In this document: in pieces, positions 8,034-16,995 of the stretch
Layout of the letters: every line of letters starts with the position of its first letter
Numbering within the stretch: position 1 is the stretch's first letter
NCBI GenBank assembly: GCA_021772975.1
Contig: JAJFKY010000005.1
Coordinates: 17,534 to 81,533 of the forward strand
Direction: 5' to 3'
Origin: Gammaproteobacteria bacterium
GTDB taxonomy: Bacteria; Pseudomonadota; Gammaproteobacteria; Xanthomonadales; Wenzhouxiangellaceae
DNA: 64,000 bases
Notes under the pieces: model-generated
Told to the model about the DNA's origin: nothing
Seen by the model: only the letters and a program-made list of their open reading frames with translations
The model's database searches: none
Made by a program: the position numbers and the translations under genes

Positions 8034-11000
8034 ATGTCTGTGCTTAACTCAACGTCCGCCCGGCAGCCGGACGCCGAACTGCATTCGCCCCTGCATCCGC
8101 CGCGAACCGATTCCGCGATGCTCTGGCAGGGCCTGCACGGGCCCGCCACGGCGCTGGCCGTGGCGGGGATAGCCAGGCAGCAGCAGGGCTTGACGGTAGC
8201 CATCACCGCTACTCCCCAGCAGGCTCAGACGCTGGAACAGGATCTGCAGTTATTACGGGATGACCAGCGGTTGCCGGTCGCGCATTTTCCTGACTGGGAA
8301 ACCCTGCCCTACGACCTGTTCTCACCGCACCCGGACATCCTGTCACAGCGTCTGCATGCCATGGCCACCCTGCCCGGGCTGCAGCGCGGCCTGTTGGTAG
8401 TGCCGATCAGCACGGTGCTGCAGCGCCTGGCTCCGGTCAGTTATATCCAGGCCCGCAGCCTGGTTTTAAGGCGTGGCGATCAGCTTGATCTGAATGCTTT
8501 CCGGCAGCGCCTGGCGGAAGCCGGTTATGAGCATACTGAAACCGTTTATCAATCCGGGCAATATGCATTGCGCGGCGGTTTGCTGGATATTTTTCCGGCT
8601 GGTACCCGCCAGCCGTTGCGACTGGAATGGCTGGACGATGAAATTGATACCATCCGACATTTTGATCCGGACAGCCAGCGTTCCACTGGCCAGCTTGAAC
8701 AGATCGACCTGCTACCCGGGCGTGAATATCCTTTCGACCAGCATTCAATTGATGATTTCCGACGCGCTTTCCGTAACCGGTTTGCCATCGATGTAAGAAG
8801 CTGCACGCTCTATCAGGACCTGCGGGCTGGCCGTCACCCCCAGGGGCTGGAATATTATCTGCCGCTGTTTTTTACCGAAACCGCCAGTCTGTTTGATTAT
8901 CTGGGTGATAATCCTCGCATCATTGCCGCGCAGGGATGCCTGCAGGCGGCGCAGCATTTTCTGGAAGCTGTGGATCACCGTTATGAGCAGCGCCGTTATG
9001 ATCTGGCGCGGCCGATACTCGAACCAGATGAGCTCTACCACTCGCTGGACAGCATAACCGCCCAGTTGGACAGGCCCTCGACTATCTGGCTGGCGGATGC
9101 CGAGCCTGACCAGACTGCAACGCCGCCGGGCGGCAGCGCCGCAGTGATTCAATTTGCCAGTCAACCGGCGCCTGAACTGTCACTGCATGATGCCGCCGAT
9201 CATGATGCGTTTGCACGTTACATCGGTAACTATCCCGGCAGAATTTTATTGGCGGCGGACAGCCCCGGCCGCCGTGAAGTGCTGCTGGAAACCCTGCAGG
9301 CGTTTGCAATCCGGCCTAAACCACTGCCTGACTGGCATGCTTTCCGTGCGGCTGATAATATCCCGCTGGCACTGGCGGTGTTACCAGTCAGTGACGGCAT
9401 ATTACTGCCTACTGAAAACCTGCTGATACTGACTGAATCACAGTTATTTGCCGGCCGCCTGCGGCAGCGTCAGAAACGCACTACTGATCGCGACAGCGCC
9501 AGCATTATCCGCAATCTCACCGACCTGAATATCGGTGCGCCGGTGGTCCATGAAGAGCACGGTGTCGGCCGTTATCTGGGTCTGAACCCTTTACAAGTGG
9601 CAGGTCAATTGGGTGAGTTTCTGACCCTCGAATATGCCGAAGGGGACAAACTGTATGTCCCGGTCAGCGATCTAAATCTGATCAGCCGCTACGCCGGCGG
9701 CAGCATTGAAAATGCGCCACTGCACAAGCTCGGCAATGACCGCTGGATTAAGACCAAGCGCAAAGCGATCCGTAAAATTCGTGATGCGGCAGCCGAACTG
9801 CTGGATATTTACGCCCGGCGCGAGGCGGCCCAGGGGTTTGCTTTTCCTCTGGACCGCAAACTCTACGCTGAGTTTGCCGCCGGTTTCCCGTATGAAGAAA
9901 CCGCTGATCAGCAGCAGGCCATTAATGCGGTTATAGCGGATATGACCGCCGACAAAGTGATGGACCGGGTGGTCTGCGGTGATGTGGGCTTCGGCAAGAC
10001 TGAAGTGGCGCTGCGGGCGGCTTTCATAGCAGCTACCGCCGGCCGCCAGGTGGCCATCCTGGCGCCCACCACCCTGCTGGTGCGCCAGCATTTCAATCTG
10101 TTCCGTGACCGTTTCGCCGACTGGCCTGTGAATGTCGCCATGTTATCGCGGCTGCGTAATGCCGGTGAAACCAAACAGGTGCTGGAAGGCCTGCAACAGG
10201 GCGGTATCGATATTGTTATCGGCACTCATCGATTATTGCAGCGCAGCGTCGAATTCAAGGACCTGGGCTTAATCATAATTGACGAAGAGCAGCGCTTCGG
10301 GGTACGCCAGAAAGAGCAACTCAAAGCGCTGCGTGCGGCCATCGATCTGCTGACTTTGACCGCCACCCCGATCCCGCGCACGCTGGGCATGGCCATGTCC
10401 GGAATCCGTGACCTGTCGATTATCGCCACGCCACCGGCGCGTCGCATGGCAGTCAAAACCAGCATCAGTCAATGGGATGAAAGCCTGATCCAGGACGCGG
10501 TCGAGCGTGAACTGCAACGTGGTGGGCAGGTGTATTTTCTGCACAATGAAGTCCGCACCATTCAAGCCATGGCCGCGCAACTGGGTAAGCTGTTTCCGGA
10601 TGCTTCCATTGCGGTTGCCCACGGCCAGATGGCGGGCAACAACATGGACCAGGTGATGCGTGAGTTTTACGCCCGCAAACACCATATTCTGGTGTGCACC
10701 ACGATCATAGAAAACGGCATCGACGTGGCCAGCGCCAATACCATGATTATCAACAACGCCGATCATTTCGGACTCGCTCAGCTGCATCAATTGCGTGGCC
10801 GGGTCGGCCGCTCACACCACCGTGCATTCGCTTACCTGCTGGTGCCGGACTGGCAGAACATCACCCGCGATGCCCAGAAGCGCCTGGAGGCGCTGACTGA
10901 ACTGGAGGACCTGGGCGCCGGCTTCACCCTGGCCAGCCACGACATGGAAATCCGTGGTGCCGGTGAACTGCTGGGCGAGGAACAGAGCGGACAGATCGAG

Positions 11001-11531
11001 GAACTGGGTTTTGAACTGCATCTGGCGTTGCTGGAACGGGCGGTAGCAGCGCTAAGATCGGGCCACGAACCGGACCTGGAAGCACCGCTGCACAGCGGCA
11101 GCGAAGTACAACTGCACCTGCCGGCGCTGATCCCGGAAGCCTACCTGCCGGATATCCATACCCGCTTAACGCTGTATAAACGCATCAGTTCGGCCAGTGA
11201 TAAAGAAGACCTGCGGCAACTGCAAATTGAAATGATCGACCGTTTCGGCCTGTTGCCGCAACCCACCAAGAATCTATTTGCGGTGGCCACGATAAAATTA
11301 CAGGCTGGCAGCATGGGCATTACCCGAATCGAACTCGGTCAGGCCGGCGGCTGGCTCGATTTTACCGATCAACCTGAGATTAACGCTGCCGCGCTGATCA
11401 AGCTGGTGCGGACCAGAGGTGATGAGTTTGCCCTGCGTGGCAGCGAGCGTCTCAGCTTGCGGGCTAAAATAGAAGATGATCAAAAGCGGCTACAATATCT
11501 GCGTGAACTGCTCCTAACACTGCGGCGATAA
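8034..11531 (+). CDS. mfd: Transcription-repair coupling factor Mfd
   Basis: 1165 residues, close to the usual ~1150. The N-terminal third resembles UvrB (damage-recognition handover module). The RNA-polymerase-interacting region follows (APVVHEEHGVGRYLGL around residue 500). The helicase/translocase core has Walker A GDVGFGKTE near residue 650 and the DEEQ box in IIDEEQRFGVRQKE near 750, then the QLRGRVGRS motif VI and the C-terminal TRCF domain. Mfd removes stalled RNA polymerase at lesions and recruits UvrA. The stop codon overlaps the start of the next gene by one base. Confidence 0.98.
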   Translation: MSVLNSTSARQPDAELHSPLHPPRTDSAMLWQGLHGPATALAVAGIARQQQGLTVAITATPQQAQTLEQDLQLLRDDQRLPVAHFPDWETLPYDLFSPHPDILSQRLHAMATLPGLQRGLLVVPISTVLQRLAPVSYIQARSLVLRRGDQLDLNAFRQRLAEAGYEHTETVYQSGQYALRGGLLDIFPAGTRQPLRLEWLDDEIDTIRHFDPDSQRSTGQLEQIDLLPGREYPFDQHSIDDFRRAFRNRFAIDVRSCTLYQDLRAGRHPQGLEYYLPLFFTETASLFDYLGDNPRIIAAQGCLQAAQHFLEAVDHRYEQRRYDLARPILEPDELYHSLDSITAQLDRPSTIWLADAEPDQTATPPGGSAAVIQFASQPAPELSLHDAADHDAFARYIGNYPGRILLAADSPGRREVLLETLQAFAIRPKPLPDWHAFRAADNIPLALAVLPVSDGILLPTENLLILTESQLFAGRLRQRQKRTTDRDSASIIRNLTDLNIGAPVVHEEHGVGRYLGLNPLQVAGQLGEFLTLEYAEGDKLYVPVSDLNLISRYAGGSIENAPLHKLGNDRWIKTKRKAIRKIRDAAAELLDIYARREAAQGFAFPLDRKLYAEFAAGFPYEETADQQQAINAVIADMTADKVMDRVVCGDVGFGKTEVALRAAFIAATAGRQVAILAPTTLLVRQHFNLFRDRFADWPVNVAMLSRLRNAGETKQVLEGLQQGGIDIVIGTHRLLQRSVEFKDLGLIIIDEEQRFGVRQKEQLKALRAAIDLLTLTATPIPRTLGMAMSGIRDLSIIATPPARRMAVKTSISQWDESLIQDAVERELQRGGQVYFLHNEVRTIQAMAAQLGKLFPDASIAVAHGQMAGNNMDQVMREFYARKHHILVCTTIIENGIDVASANTMIINNADHFGLAQLHQLRGRVGRSHHRAFAYLLVPDWQNITRDAQKRLEALTELEDLGAGFTLASHDMEIRGAGELLGEEQSGQIEELGFELHLALLERAVAALRSGHEPDLEAPLHSGSEVQLHLPALIPEAYLPDIHTRLTLYKRISSASDKEDLRQLQIEMIDRFGLLPQPTKNLFAVATIKLQAGSMGITRIELGQAGGWLDFTDQPEINAAALIKLVRTRGDEFALRGSERLSLRAKIEDDQKRLQYLRELLLTLRR

Positions 11532-12280
11532 TGATGATGCCAAACCGTAACCTGCTTGAATATCTGCTCAACCCAGCGCGTCTGCTGGCAGTCTGCTGCA
11601 TGCTGCTGGCGGCCACTTCCAGTGCCCAGGATCAACAGAATGCGGTAGCGCTGGTCGATACCGTTAACGATAACTGGCGGGTGGAAGTGATTGTTTTTAT
11701 GCAGGCGCGTCCCGACGAAGCTTTTCGTGACCGTATGGATATCGATGATTATCGTGATCTGCCCGCGTTGGCGGCACGTTTGACGGCAGCCTCACCGATC
11801 CAACCTCTGGCCGGACCATCATTGAACAGTCAAGCTGGCGAACCGCTGCCCGCCACCAGCAGCATGGCCGACGCCTGGCGTCGTCTGGAGCGGGATTATC
11901 AGCGTATTGCTTATTTTTACTGGCAGCAGCCCGCCGGCCGCGGCGGCCTGCGTCGCATCCATAATGATCAGCCGCTGCGGGTTGATGACAGCCTCAGCCT
12001 GGGACCACATTACGAACTTGATGGCAGCCTGCGCATCAGTACCGGCACCATCGGCTATGCTCGCCTGGAGCTGGTGCAACGCACTCCGTTACTGATCACC
12101 CCGGCCGCCGGCAGTACGGCAAATGCTGGCGTTGAACGTTTATGGCGAACCTTGAAACTTGCCCAGCAACGTCGCATACAACCCGGACGAGTGGAGTATT
12201 TTGACAGCGCCGGGCTGGCGGCATTGATCTTGATCACACCACCGGAAGCTGTCGCCCAGGCTGACGACGAGGATAACTAA
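11531..12280 (+). CDS. CsiV-family periplasmic protein
   Basis: 249 residues. Signal peptide to about residue 33 (ATSSAQDQQ). The core WRVEVIVFMQARPDEAFRD and the later YPxL-type strands RRLERDYQRIAYFYWQQP and YELDGSLRI fit the CsiV family, which in gammaproteobacteria is encoded directly after mfd. CsiV was described in Vibrio as a periplasmic peptidoglycan-binding protein affecting growth on D-amino acids. The function here is inferred from family and synteny. The start ATG overlaps the mfd stop (TAATG), suggesting translational coupling. Confidence 0.8.
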   Translation: MMMPNRNLLEYLLNPARLLAVCCMLLAATSSAQDQQNAVALVDTVNDNWRVEVIVFMQARPDEAFRDRMDIDDYRDLPALAARLTAASPIQPLAGPSLNSQAGEPLPATSSMADAWRRLERDYQRIAYFYWQQPAGRGGLRRIHNDQPLRVDDSLSLGPHYELDGSLRISTGTIGYARLELVQRTPLLITPAAGSTANAGVERLWRTLKLAQQRRIQPGRVEYFDSAGLAALILITPPEAVAQADDEDN

Positions 12281-12356
12281 ATCAAGCGAGCGGGCCCGGC
12301 ACAATATCAAGCATTAATCCTACCCCAGTTTATATTCCTGCTGTAATGCCAATACA

Positions 12357-12386
12357 AAAATCAGCGGTTCCTTAACTGATTTTATT
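12357..12386 (+). terminator. Probable weak intrinsic terminator after csiV-like gene
   Basis: AAAATCAG and CTGATTTT form an 8-bp stem around an 11-base loop, followed by more T/A (TTATT). It lies about 80 bp after the operon end. The loop is large and the stem AT-rich, so strength is doubtful. The rest of 12281-12572 shows no gene. It probably holds the promoter of the next gene. Confidence 0.45.
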
Positions 12387-12572
12387 CACAACCCCTGCTG
12401 TCATTCAGTCATGCACAACGGCATATCATCCAGGCAGCAGTCATGCTATCAACCGATGTGCCTGCGGATTTTTTTAACCTGTTTTTAATTGCAGCTTTAT
12501 TCACACTGATAGTGCTAGCCTTTTAAGCACCCAAGGATGGGTAAACATTATTAACGCTTAAGGAGAGCCGTT

Positions 12573-13166
12573 ATGAAACATATTTTAACCATTATCTCAT
12601 TATCCGCATTCAGCATTTTTTCATTATCAAGCGCTTTGGCCGAGCCACAGCTTAACGATATTATCAATGCTCAGCAGTCCAACGCCGATATCGAAGCGCT
12701 GGTCGCGCAACATGATCTGCAGAAAGGTCCTGCCTGGCTGGAAGTTACTTCCAATGCACAAGGCACGGTAGCTTTTGCTTCGGCGCATAAGGACATGCTG
12801 GATCTGGATTTTACCGCCGGCGCTGATCTGGGTCAGGTTTACTATGCTCCTTCCGCCGATTCCAACTCCAAACTGGAACAGGGTTTTTATACTCTGCGCC
12901 TGAGTGATGATCCTGTGCTGGGCGTCGCTGCCCTGCTGCTTGATCAGAAGGGCCAGGTGGCTCAGCTCGGTCAGGCCGAGGTAAAAATGATGACGTTCAG
13001 CCCGGAATCAGCCAATCTTGAACATGCGGTCGAAGTGGTCGCCCGCATGAACAGCTTTGGTGAACTGGAAGCGGCCGCGCATGGTGATTGCTGGCTGGTA
13101 GGCAGTGGCGGTTCCGCCCACGGCCGTTGCTGGATAACCATTGTACCGATTATCGAAGAGCAGTAA
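12573..13166 (+). CDS. Exported protein of unknown function
   Basis: 197 residues. The start is fixed by a strong AAGGAGA seven bases upstream of the ATG. A signal peptide is clear (residues 1-23, ending SSALA-EPQ). The mature protein is mildly acidic and beta-rich in appearance, with two cysteines close together near the C-terminus (GDCWLVGS and GRCWITIV) that could form a disulphide in the periplasm. I do not recognise the family. It stands alone: a 292-bp upstream region and a good terminator downstream make it a single-gene transcription unit. Confidence 0.75.
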   Translation: MKHILTIISLSAFSIFSLSSALAEPQLNDIINAQQSNADIEALVAQHDLQKGPAWLEVTSNAQGTVAFASAHKDMLDLDFTAGADLGQVYYAPSADSNSKLEQGFYTLRLSDDPVLGVAALLLDQKGQVAQLGQAEVKMMTFSPESANLEHAVEVVARMNSFGELEAAAHGDCWLVGSGGSAHGRCWITIVPIIEEQ

Positions 13167-13188
13167 TTTATTCATCTGCCATAGTCAC

Positions 13189-13216
13189 GGGGTGCGTCTT
13201 CGCACCCCGAATTTTC
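13189..13216 (+). terminator. Intrinsic terminator
   Basis: GGGGTGCG, loop TCTT, CGCACCCC, then GAATTTTCT: a perfect 8-bp GC-rich stem with a short T-rich tail, 22 bp after the stop of the exported protein gene. The kinase gene converges from the other side. Confidence 0.8.
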
Positions 13217-13314
13217 TCTGCGTGCTGGCATAGACTGCCTGTTATTGTAACAATGACATCATTATTTCCAAGCTGTTGCTGACCCACCTGATAGTGTGCA
13301 GAAAGGCTTAAAAT

Positions 13315-15336
13315 TTAAGCCACCCGGAATAAATTAATGGCTTCACGCAAATCCGCCACTGATTGCCAGCGGTCATCCGGTGAGAGTTCCAGACATTGCA
13401 GGATAATAGCCTCCAGCACCTGGGGAATACCTGACCACAACTGCGACGGCAAAACCAATTTATTCTCCAGGTGTGATTTAAATATTTCCGCGGTTTCGGT
13501 ACTCCCGTGAGGTAGCTTGCCGGTAAACATTTCTGTCAGCAAAATCCCCAGCGCATAAATATCTGATCGCTCGTCAGCCGTCTCACCACGCAATTGTTCC
13601 GGTGACAAATAAGCGGCGGTTCCCTCAATCGTGCGCGGCCCCGAATCGGACTGCTCCTCAGAGTACACCACTGAAGGATGGGCAATACCAAAGTCCATGA
13701 CTTTTGCGTGGTGCGTAATAATAACGTTGCCCGGTTTGATATCCCGATGCAGCACACCGGCACGATGGGCCGCGGCAACCCCGTCACAGATCTGCAGCGC
13801 CAGACGCAGACAGGCATAATAATTAACCCTGCCCGACTGGCGGATAGCATCCTCCAGACTGATACCACGAACATATTCCATGGAAATCAGAGGCAAACCA
13901 TCCAGATGCGAAAATTCAAAGATGCGCACGATATTCGGATGCGTAATACGGCGGGCCAGGCGAATTTCCACTTTCAGCTGTTCGATCTTGTCGCTGTCAT
14001 GCAGTAATTCCGGCCGCAGGGTTTTAAGCGCAACGATATCATCCAGCTCAAGATCAATGGCTTCATAGACAAAACCCATGTTGCCTTTGCCGATCAGATT
14101 GAGTATTTCAAAACGTTCACCCAGGATGGTGCCGGTTGACAGCGCCTGCCCGCCCTGCCCGCTGACATCGCCGAAGCCACGCCGCTGCTTGAGCCGTTGA
14201 CTGGCAATATGCTTCTGCGCCAGATCCTCAAAATAAACTTCGGCGGCCTGCTGCTCACGCAGATCCGAAATCATGCGATTGAATGCCCGCTCCAGACGCC
14301 GCAGTTCGGAACTGCCGGCGACATCAATATGACTGTGATACTCACCCCGGGTAGCGTCCTCAGCGACAGAAATAACCGCATCAATAGGCTCCAGTAACTG
14401 CCGGGATGCGGTGACCGACACGATCAGCGCCAGCAGAATGGAAACCAGGCCGGCGATGATCAGCACATTGGAGATATCGCGGAAGGTTTTAAACAATTGT
14501 GCTTCCGGCACCAGTGAAATCAGCATCGCGCTGTTCTGTCTGCCCTCCAGCGGCACCACCCGCAAGACCCAGTCCTGACCGCCCAGCCGGGCTCTGCGCG
14601 GTTCGGTTAGATTCCCATTACGCAAATCCGTCATCACACTCTCATCCGACGACAGATAACTGATCAGGTCTTCACGCTCACTGATCCGCAAGGTCGTGGT
14701 GGCGATCTGTGCGCCCTGCTCGTCCAGCGATGCGTAAGCCAGCTCAATGCCGGATATGCGCGCCAGATCACCCGCGAACTCACTGGTAACCCGGCTGCCG
14801 GTCAGCAGGTATGCCTGCACCGTCCGCCCGGTCAACAACGGGGCCACCGCCACCTGCGACACCTGTTCGTCAGCGATCCACAGACCACTGGCTGAACTCA
14901 GCGAGCGCAGCGCTTCGGTGACTATTTCACGTTGTGATACATCGGCGCCCAGCTGCACCACACCACCGGTCTCCACCTGCACCCGGCCATCGGGGCTCAA
15001 TACCACGCCAAAATCAAACTCGTATTCAGCCACCCGGTCATTCAACAGATCGCTGATCGAACGGATGTCCACCGGCGTGTCCGCGCTGACATTCAACGCC
15101 TCGGAAACATAGGCCACGAATGCCCGGTCCGAAGCAATCAGTGCGGAAACGAGTTCAGTTTCACGAATTTTCTGTTCCAGGAAGTAGCGCTGCACCGATT
15201 GACTGGTAATAAATGCGCTGTCAATCTGATTTTCGACGGTATTCCGGCCCAGCCAGTAAGTCAGCCCAATGGCTGAACCGACCGACATCGCAATCAGTAT
15301 CGCGAAGGTAATGAATAATCGAGTGGCCAGATTCAT
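13315..15336 (-). CDS. Transmembrane receptor Ser/Thr protein kinase with extracytoplasmic sensor and HAMP domain
   Basis: 673 residues from the ATG at 15336. An upstream in-frame ATG at 15390 adds 18 non-homologous residues. Order: transmembrane helix (about 5-27), ~270-residue periplasmic double-CACHE-like sensor, second helix (NVLIIAGLVSILLALIVSV), HAMP linker with RRLERAFNRMISDLREQQ, then a complete Hanks-type kinase: glycine loop GKGNMG, VALK lysine, HRDIKPGN catalytic loop, DFGIA metal-binding motif and SPE. All catalytic residues are present, so it should be active. Receptor arrangement of this kind is usual for histidine kinases and less common for Ser/Thr kinases. It is the last gene of a unit with the cupredoxin lipoprotein and an oxygenase. 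Confidence 0.9.
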   Translation of the reverse strand: MNLATRLFITFAILIAMSVGSAIGLTYWLGRNTVENQIDSAFITSQSVQRYFLEQKIRETELVSALIASDRAFVAYVSEALNVSADTPVDIRSISDLLNDRVAEYEFDFGVVLSPDGRVQVETGGVVQLGADVSQREIVTEALRSLSSASGLWIADEQVSQVAVAPLLTGRTVQAYLLTGSRVTSEFAGDLARISGIELAYASLDEQGAQIATTTLRISEREDLISYLSSDESVMTDLRNGNLTEPRRARLGGQDWVLRVVPLEGRQNSAMLISLVPEAQLFKTFRDISNVLIIAGLVSILLALIVSVTASRQLLEPIDAVISVAEDATRGEYHSHIDVAGSSELRRLERAFNRMISDLREQQAAEVYFEDLAQKHIASQRLKQRRGFGDVSGQGGQALSTGTILGERFEILNLIGKGNMGFVYEAIDLELDDIVALKTLRPELLHDSDKIEQLKVEIRLARRITHPNIVRIFEFSHLDGLPLISMEYVRGISLEDAIRQSGRVNYYACLRLALQICDGVAAAHRAGVLHRDIKPGNVIITHHAKVMDFGIAHPSVVYSEEQSDSGPRTIEGTAAYLSPEQLRGETADERSDIYALGILLTEMFTGKLPHGSTETAEIFKSHLENKLVLPSQLWSGIPQVLEAIILQCLELSPDDRWQSVADLREAINLFRVA

Positions 15337-15412
15337 CTTGTTGTTATCTTCCAGTGCCTGTGGCGGGGTAGCGTCTACCCACGCCCCCAATGCTGAAAAT
15401 CAGCCTTACCCA

Positions 15413-16225
15413 CTAATCTTCGGCAACCGGCAGGCGCGGTTTGGTGAGCTTGAGTTCCAGATTTAATGGCTCGCTGACCGGTAATTTGACAGCATGACTG
15501 TCTTCCCGCGCCTGTGGATGCCATATAAACAATCGTCCCGTACCGGCCGGCAGATTCATCAGCGTAAACTCTCCGGTATTATCCAGCCGGGCATAATACG
15601 GGGTATTCAGCACCAGAATATCCGCACTCATACTGTCATGCACGCTGCAGTTGATCAACGCTGTGCCAGGCTCAGTAAAAGTATAAGAGCGTGACTCACC
15701 GGCAGCATAAAAGCCCAGATCAAACTGTGCCCCACTGGATACCGAAAACACATTGTGCAGAATATTGTCATTGTTCGGGAAGGCGACTTCGCTGCCCACC
15801 GGAATCACCAGCAAAGCCGGCTCAAACAGTTTATTTTCCGTGCTGACGGCAAACTGCCGTGGCTGCACCCGGGGTGTCCGGCCAGCCGGTATGAAATACA
15901 CCACCGCGCTGTTCAAGGAGTCGTCATTCAGGATATTATCACTGTCAGCGCTGAGGCTTAAACGACCTTCCAAAGTATATCTGGGTGCCGGCCTCGGTGC
16001 GGGTGGCGGTGTTGGTTCCGGCGCCGGTTCGATAGGTTCAGGCTCCGGCTGCTGAACCGGTTCAACCACTTCGGGAGCTTGCTCGGCCTGCTGACCATCC
16101 TGTTTCAGAAAAGCCTCACAGCCGGCCATCAGCAACACGCAGACCAGTAATAAAAGGTTCCGATAAATTCTCCAGAGTTCGCCACCCGCAGCGCGGTCTT
16201 GTCTGGTTGTTAATGCCACTATCAC
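15413..16225 (-). CDS. Cupredoxin-fold lipoprotein (methylamine-utilisation-like)
   Basis: 270 residues. The lipobox LMAG-C36 follows a hydrophobic stretch, so the protein is lipid-anchored. A Pro/Glu-rich linker (about 45-85, repeated PEPxPxPAP) precedes a beta domain. NNDNILHNVFS supplies a His, and NCSVHDSM supplies C-x-x-H-x-x-M: the complete ligand set of a type-1 copper site, as in small blue copper proteins. A final DNTGEFTLMNLPAG segment looks like a carboxypeptidase-regulatory-like fold. It overlaps the upstream oxygenase by four bases (ATGA) and lies 76 bp before the kinase. Copper binding and electron transfer or redox sensing are inferred. Confidence 0.8.
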   Translation of the reverse strand: MIVALTTRQDRAAGGELWRIYRNLLLLVCVLLMAGCEAFLKQDGQQAEQAPEVVEPVQQPEPEPIEPAPEPTPPPAPRPAPRYTLEGRLSLSADSDNILNDDSLNSAVVYFIPAGRTPRVQPRQFAVSTENKLFEPALLVIPVGSEVAFPNNDNILHNVFSVSSGAQFDLGFYAAGESRSYTFTEPGTALINCSVHDSMSADILVLNTPYYARLDNTGEFTLMNLPAGTGRLFIWHPQAREDSHAVKLPVSEPLNLELKLTKPRLPVAED

Positions 16226-16911
16226 TTGTCCATCCCTAAGCTCCGTTCCAGCAGTTGCCGGTAGCGATCAGGATGAATGGCTGGTTTGCCTTCCTCATCC
16301 CAGTGCAGCCAGTGTACATAAGCATCCATGTTGATGGAAATGCGCAGTTCCCGGGCCGAAGGGCAAGGTTCCGGACGATGCGATAAATACGAGGGAAACA
16401 GAATAAAGTCACCCTGACGGGGCTTGACGTACTGGACCTGCTGGACAAAAGCGTCTACCGCCCCGGGGCGCTGAAATGCCAGCGCACCCTCGGTTGCCTG
16501 CTCGGTGTCGGGCTGCTGCAGGTAATAACAACCGCTCAACAACGCCGGCGCATGATCATGCCAGCTGCCATTGACCCAGTCCTCGTTGGTCTGCACCAGC
16601 ACCCAGGCCATGTAAGCGTATGGCTGGGGCGGCAGATAACCGGTGTGGTTTTCACGCTGCTGCAGAATCTCGTCGACCCGTTGCGCGAAAGCCTGCTTCA
16701 ACACGGCCAGGCCCGGCAGCTTCTCGAGCAGCTTCTCGTTGTACAGATTACTGGGCGTTTGATAACCATAGCCATGCTGATCCCTGCGAAACTCTCCCGC
16801 CTCCCACCAGCTCATGATCTGCTCCCGCAGAGCGTTCACATGCGGAGCTAAATCCGGCACCTGAGTTTTCCAGAACGGTATGCTAAACAGGTTGTGGCGT
16901 TGCATTGGCAT
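16222..16911 (-). CDS. Putative 2OG-Fe(II) oxygenase (TIGR02466-like)
   Basis: 229 residues from the ATG at 16911; a second ATG at 16905 is equally possible and no clear Shine-Dalgarno sequence separates them. WHDHAPALLSGCYYLQ gives the HxH iron motif and core strand. A distal His (FPSYLSHRPEPC) and an Arg (RELRISINMDAY) complete the set for Fe(II) and 2-oxoglutarate. It is a distant paralogue of the gene at 1356-2015. It is the first gene of a leftward unit with the cupredoxin lipoprotein (4-base overlap) and the receptor kinase, and is divergent from the M16 protease with an 84-bp shared upstream region. Substrate unknown. Confidence 0.82.
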   Translation of the reverse strand: MPMQRHNLFSIPFWKTQVPDLAPHVNALREQIMSWWEAGEFRRDQHGYGYQTPSNLYNEKLLEKLPGLAVLKQAFAQRVDEILQQRENHTGYLPPQPYAYMAWVLVQTNEDWVNGSWHDHAPALLSGCYYLQQPDTEQATEGALAFQRPGAVDAFVQQVQYVKPRQGDFILFPSYLSHRPEPCPSARELRISINMDAYVHWLHWDEEGKPAIHPDRYRQLLERSLGMDK

Positions 16912-16995
16912 GACAAATTGCACTGTGCTGATCTGACTGGAACGCTAGAATGTAATGTAAGTCTCAAAACTGCAAGTCGTCTGCCAAGGAAAACC

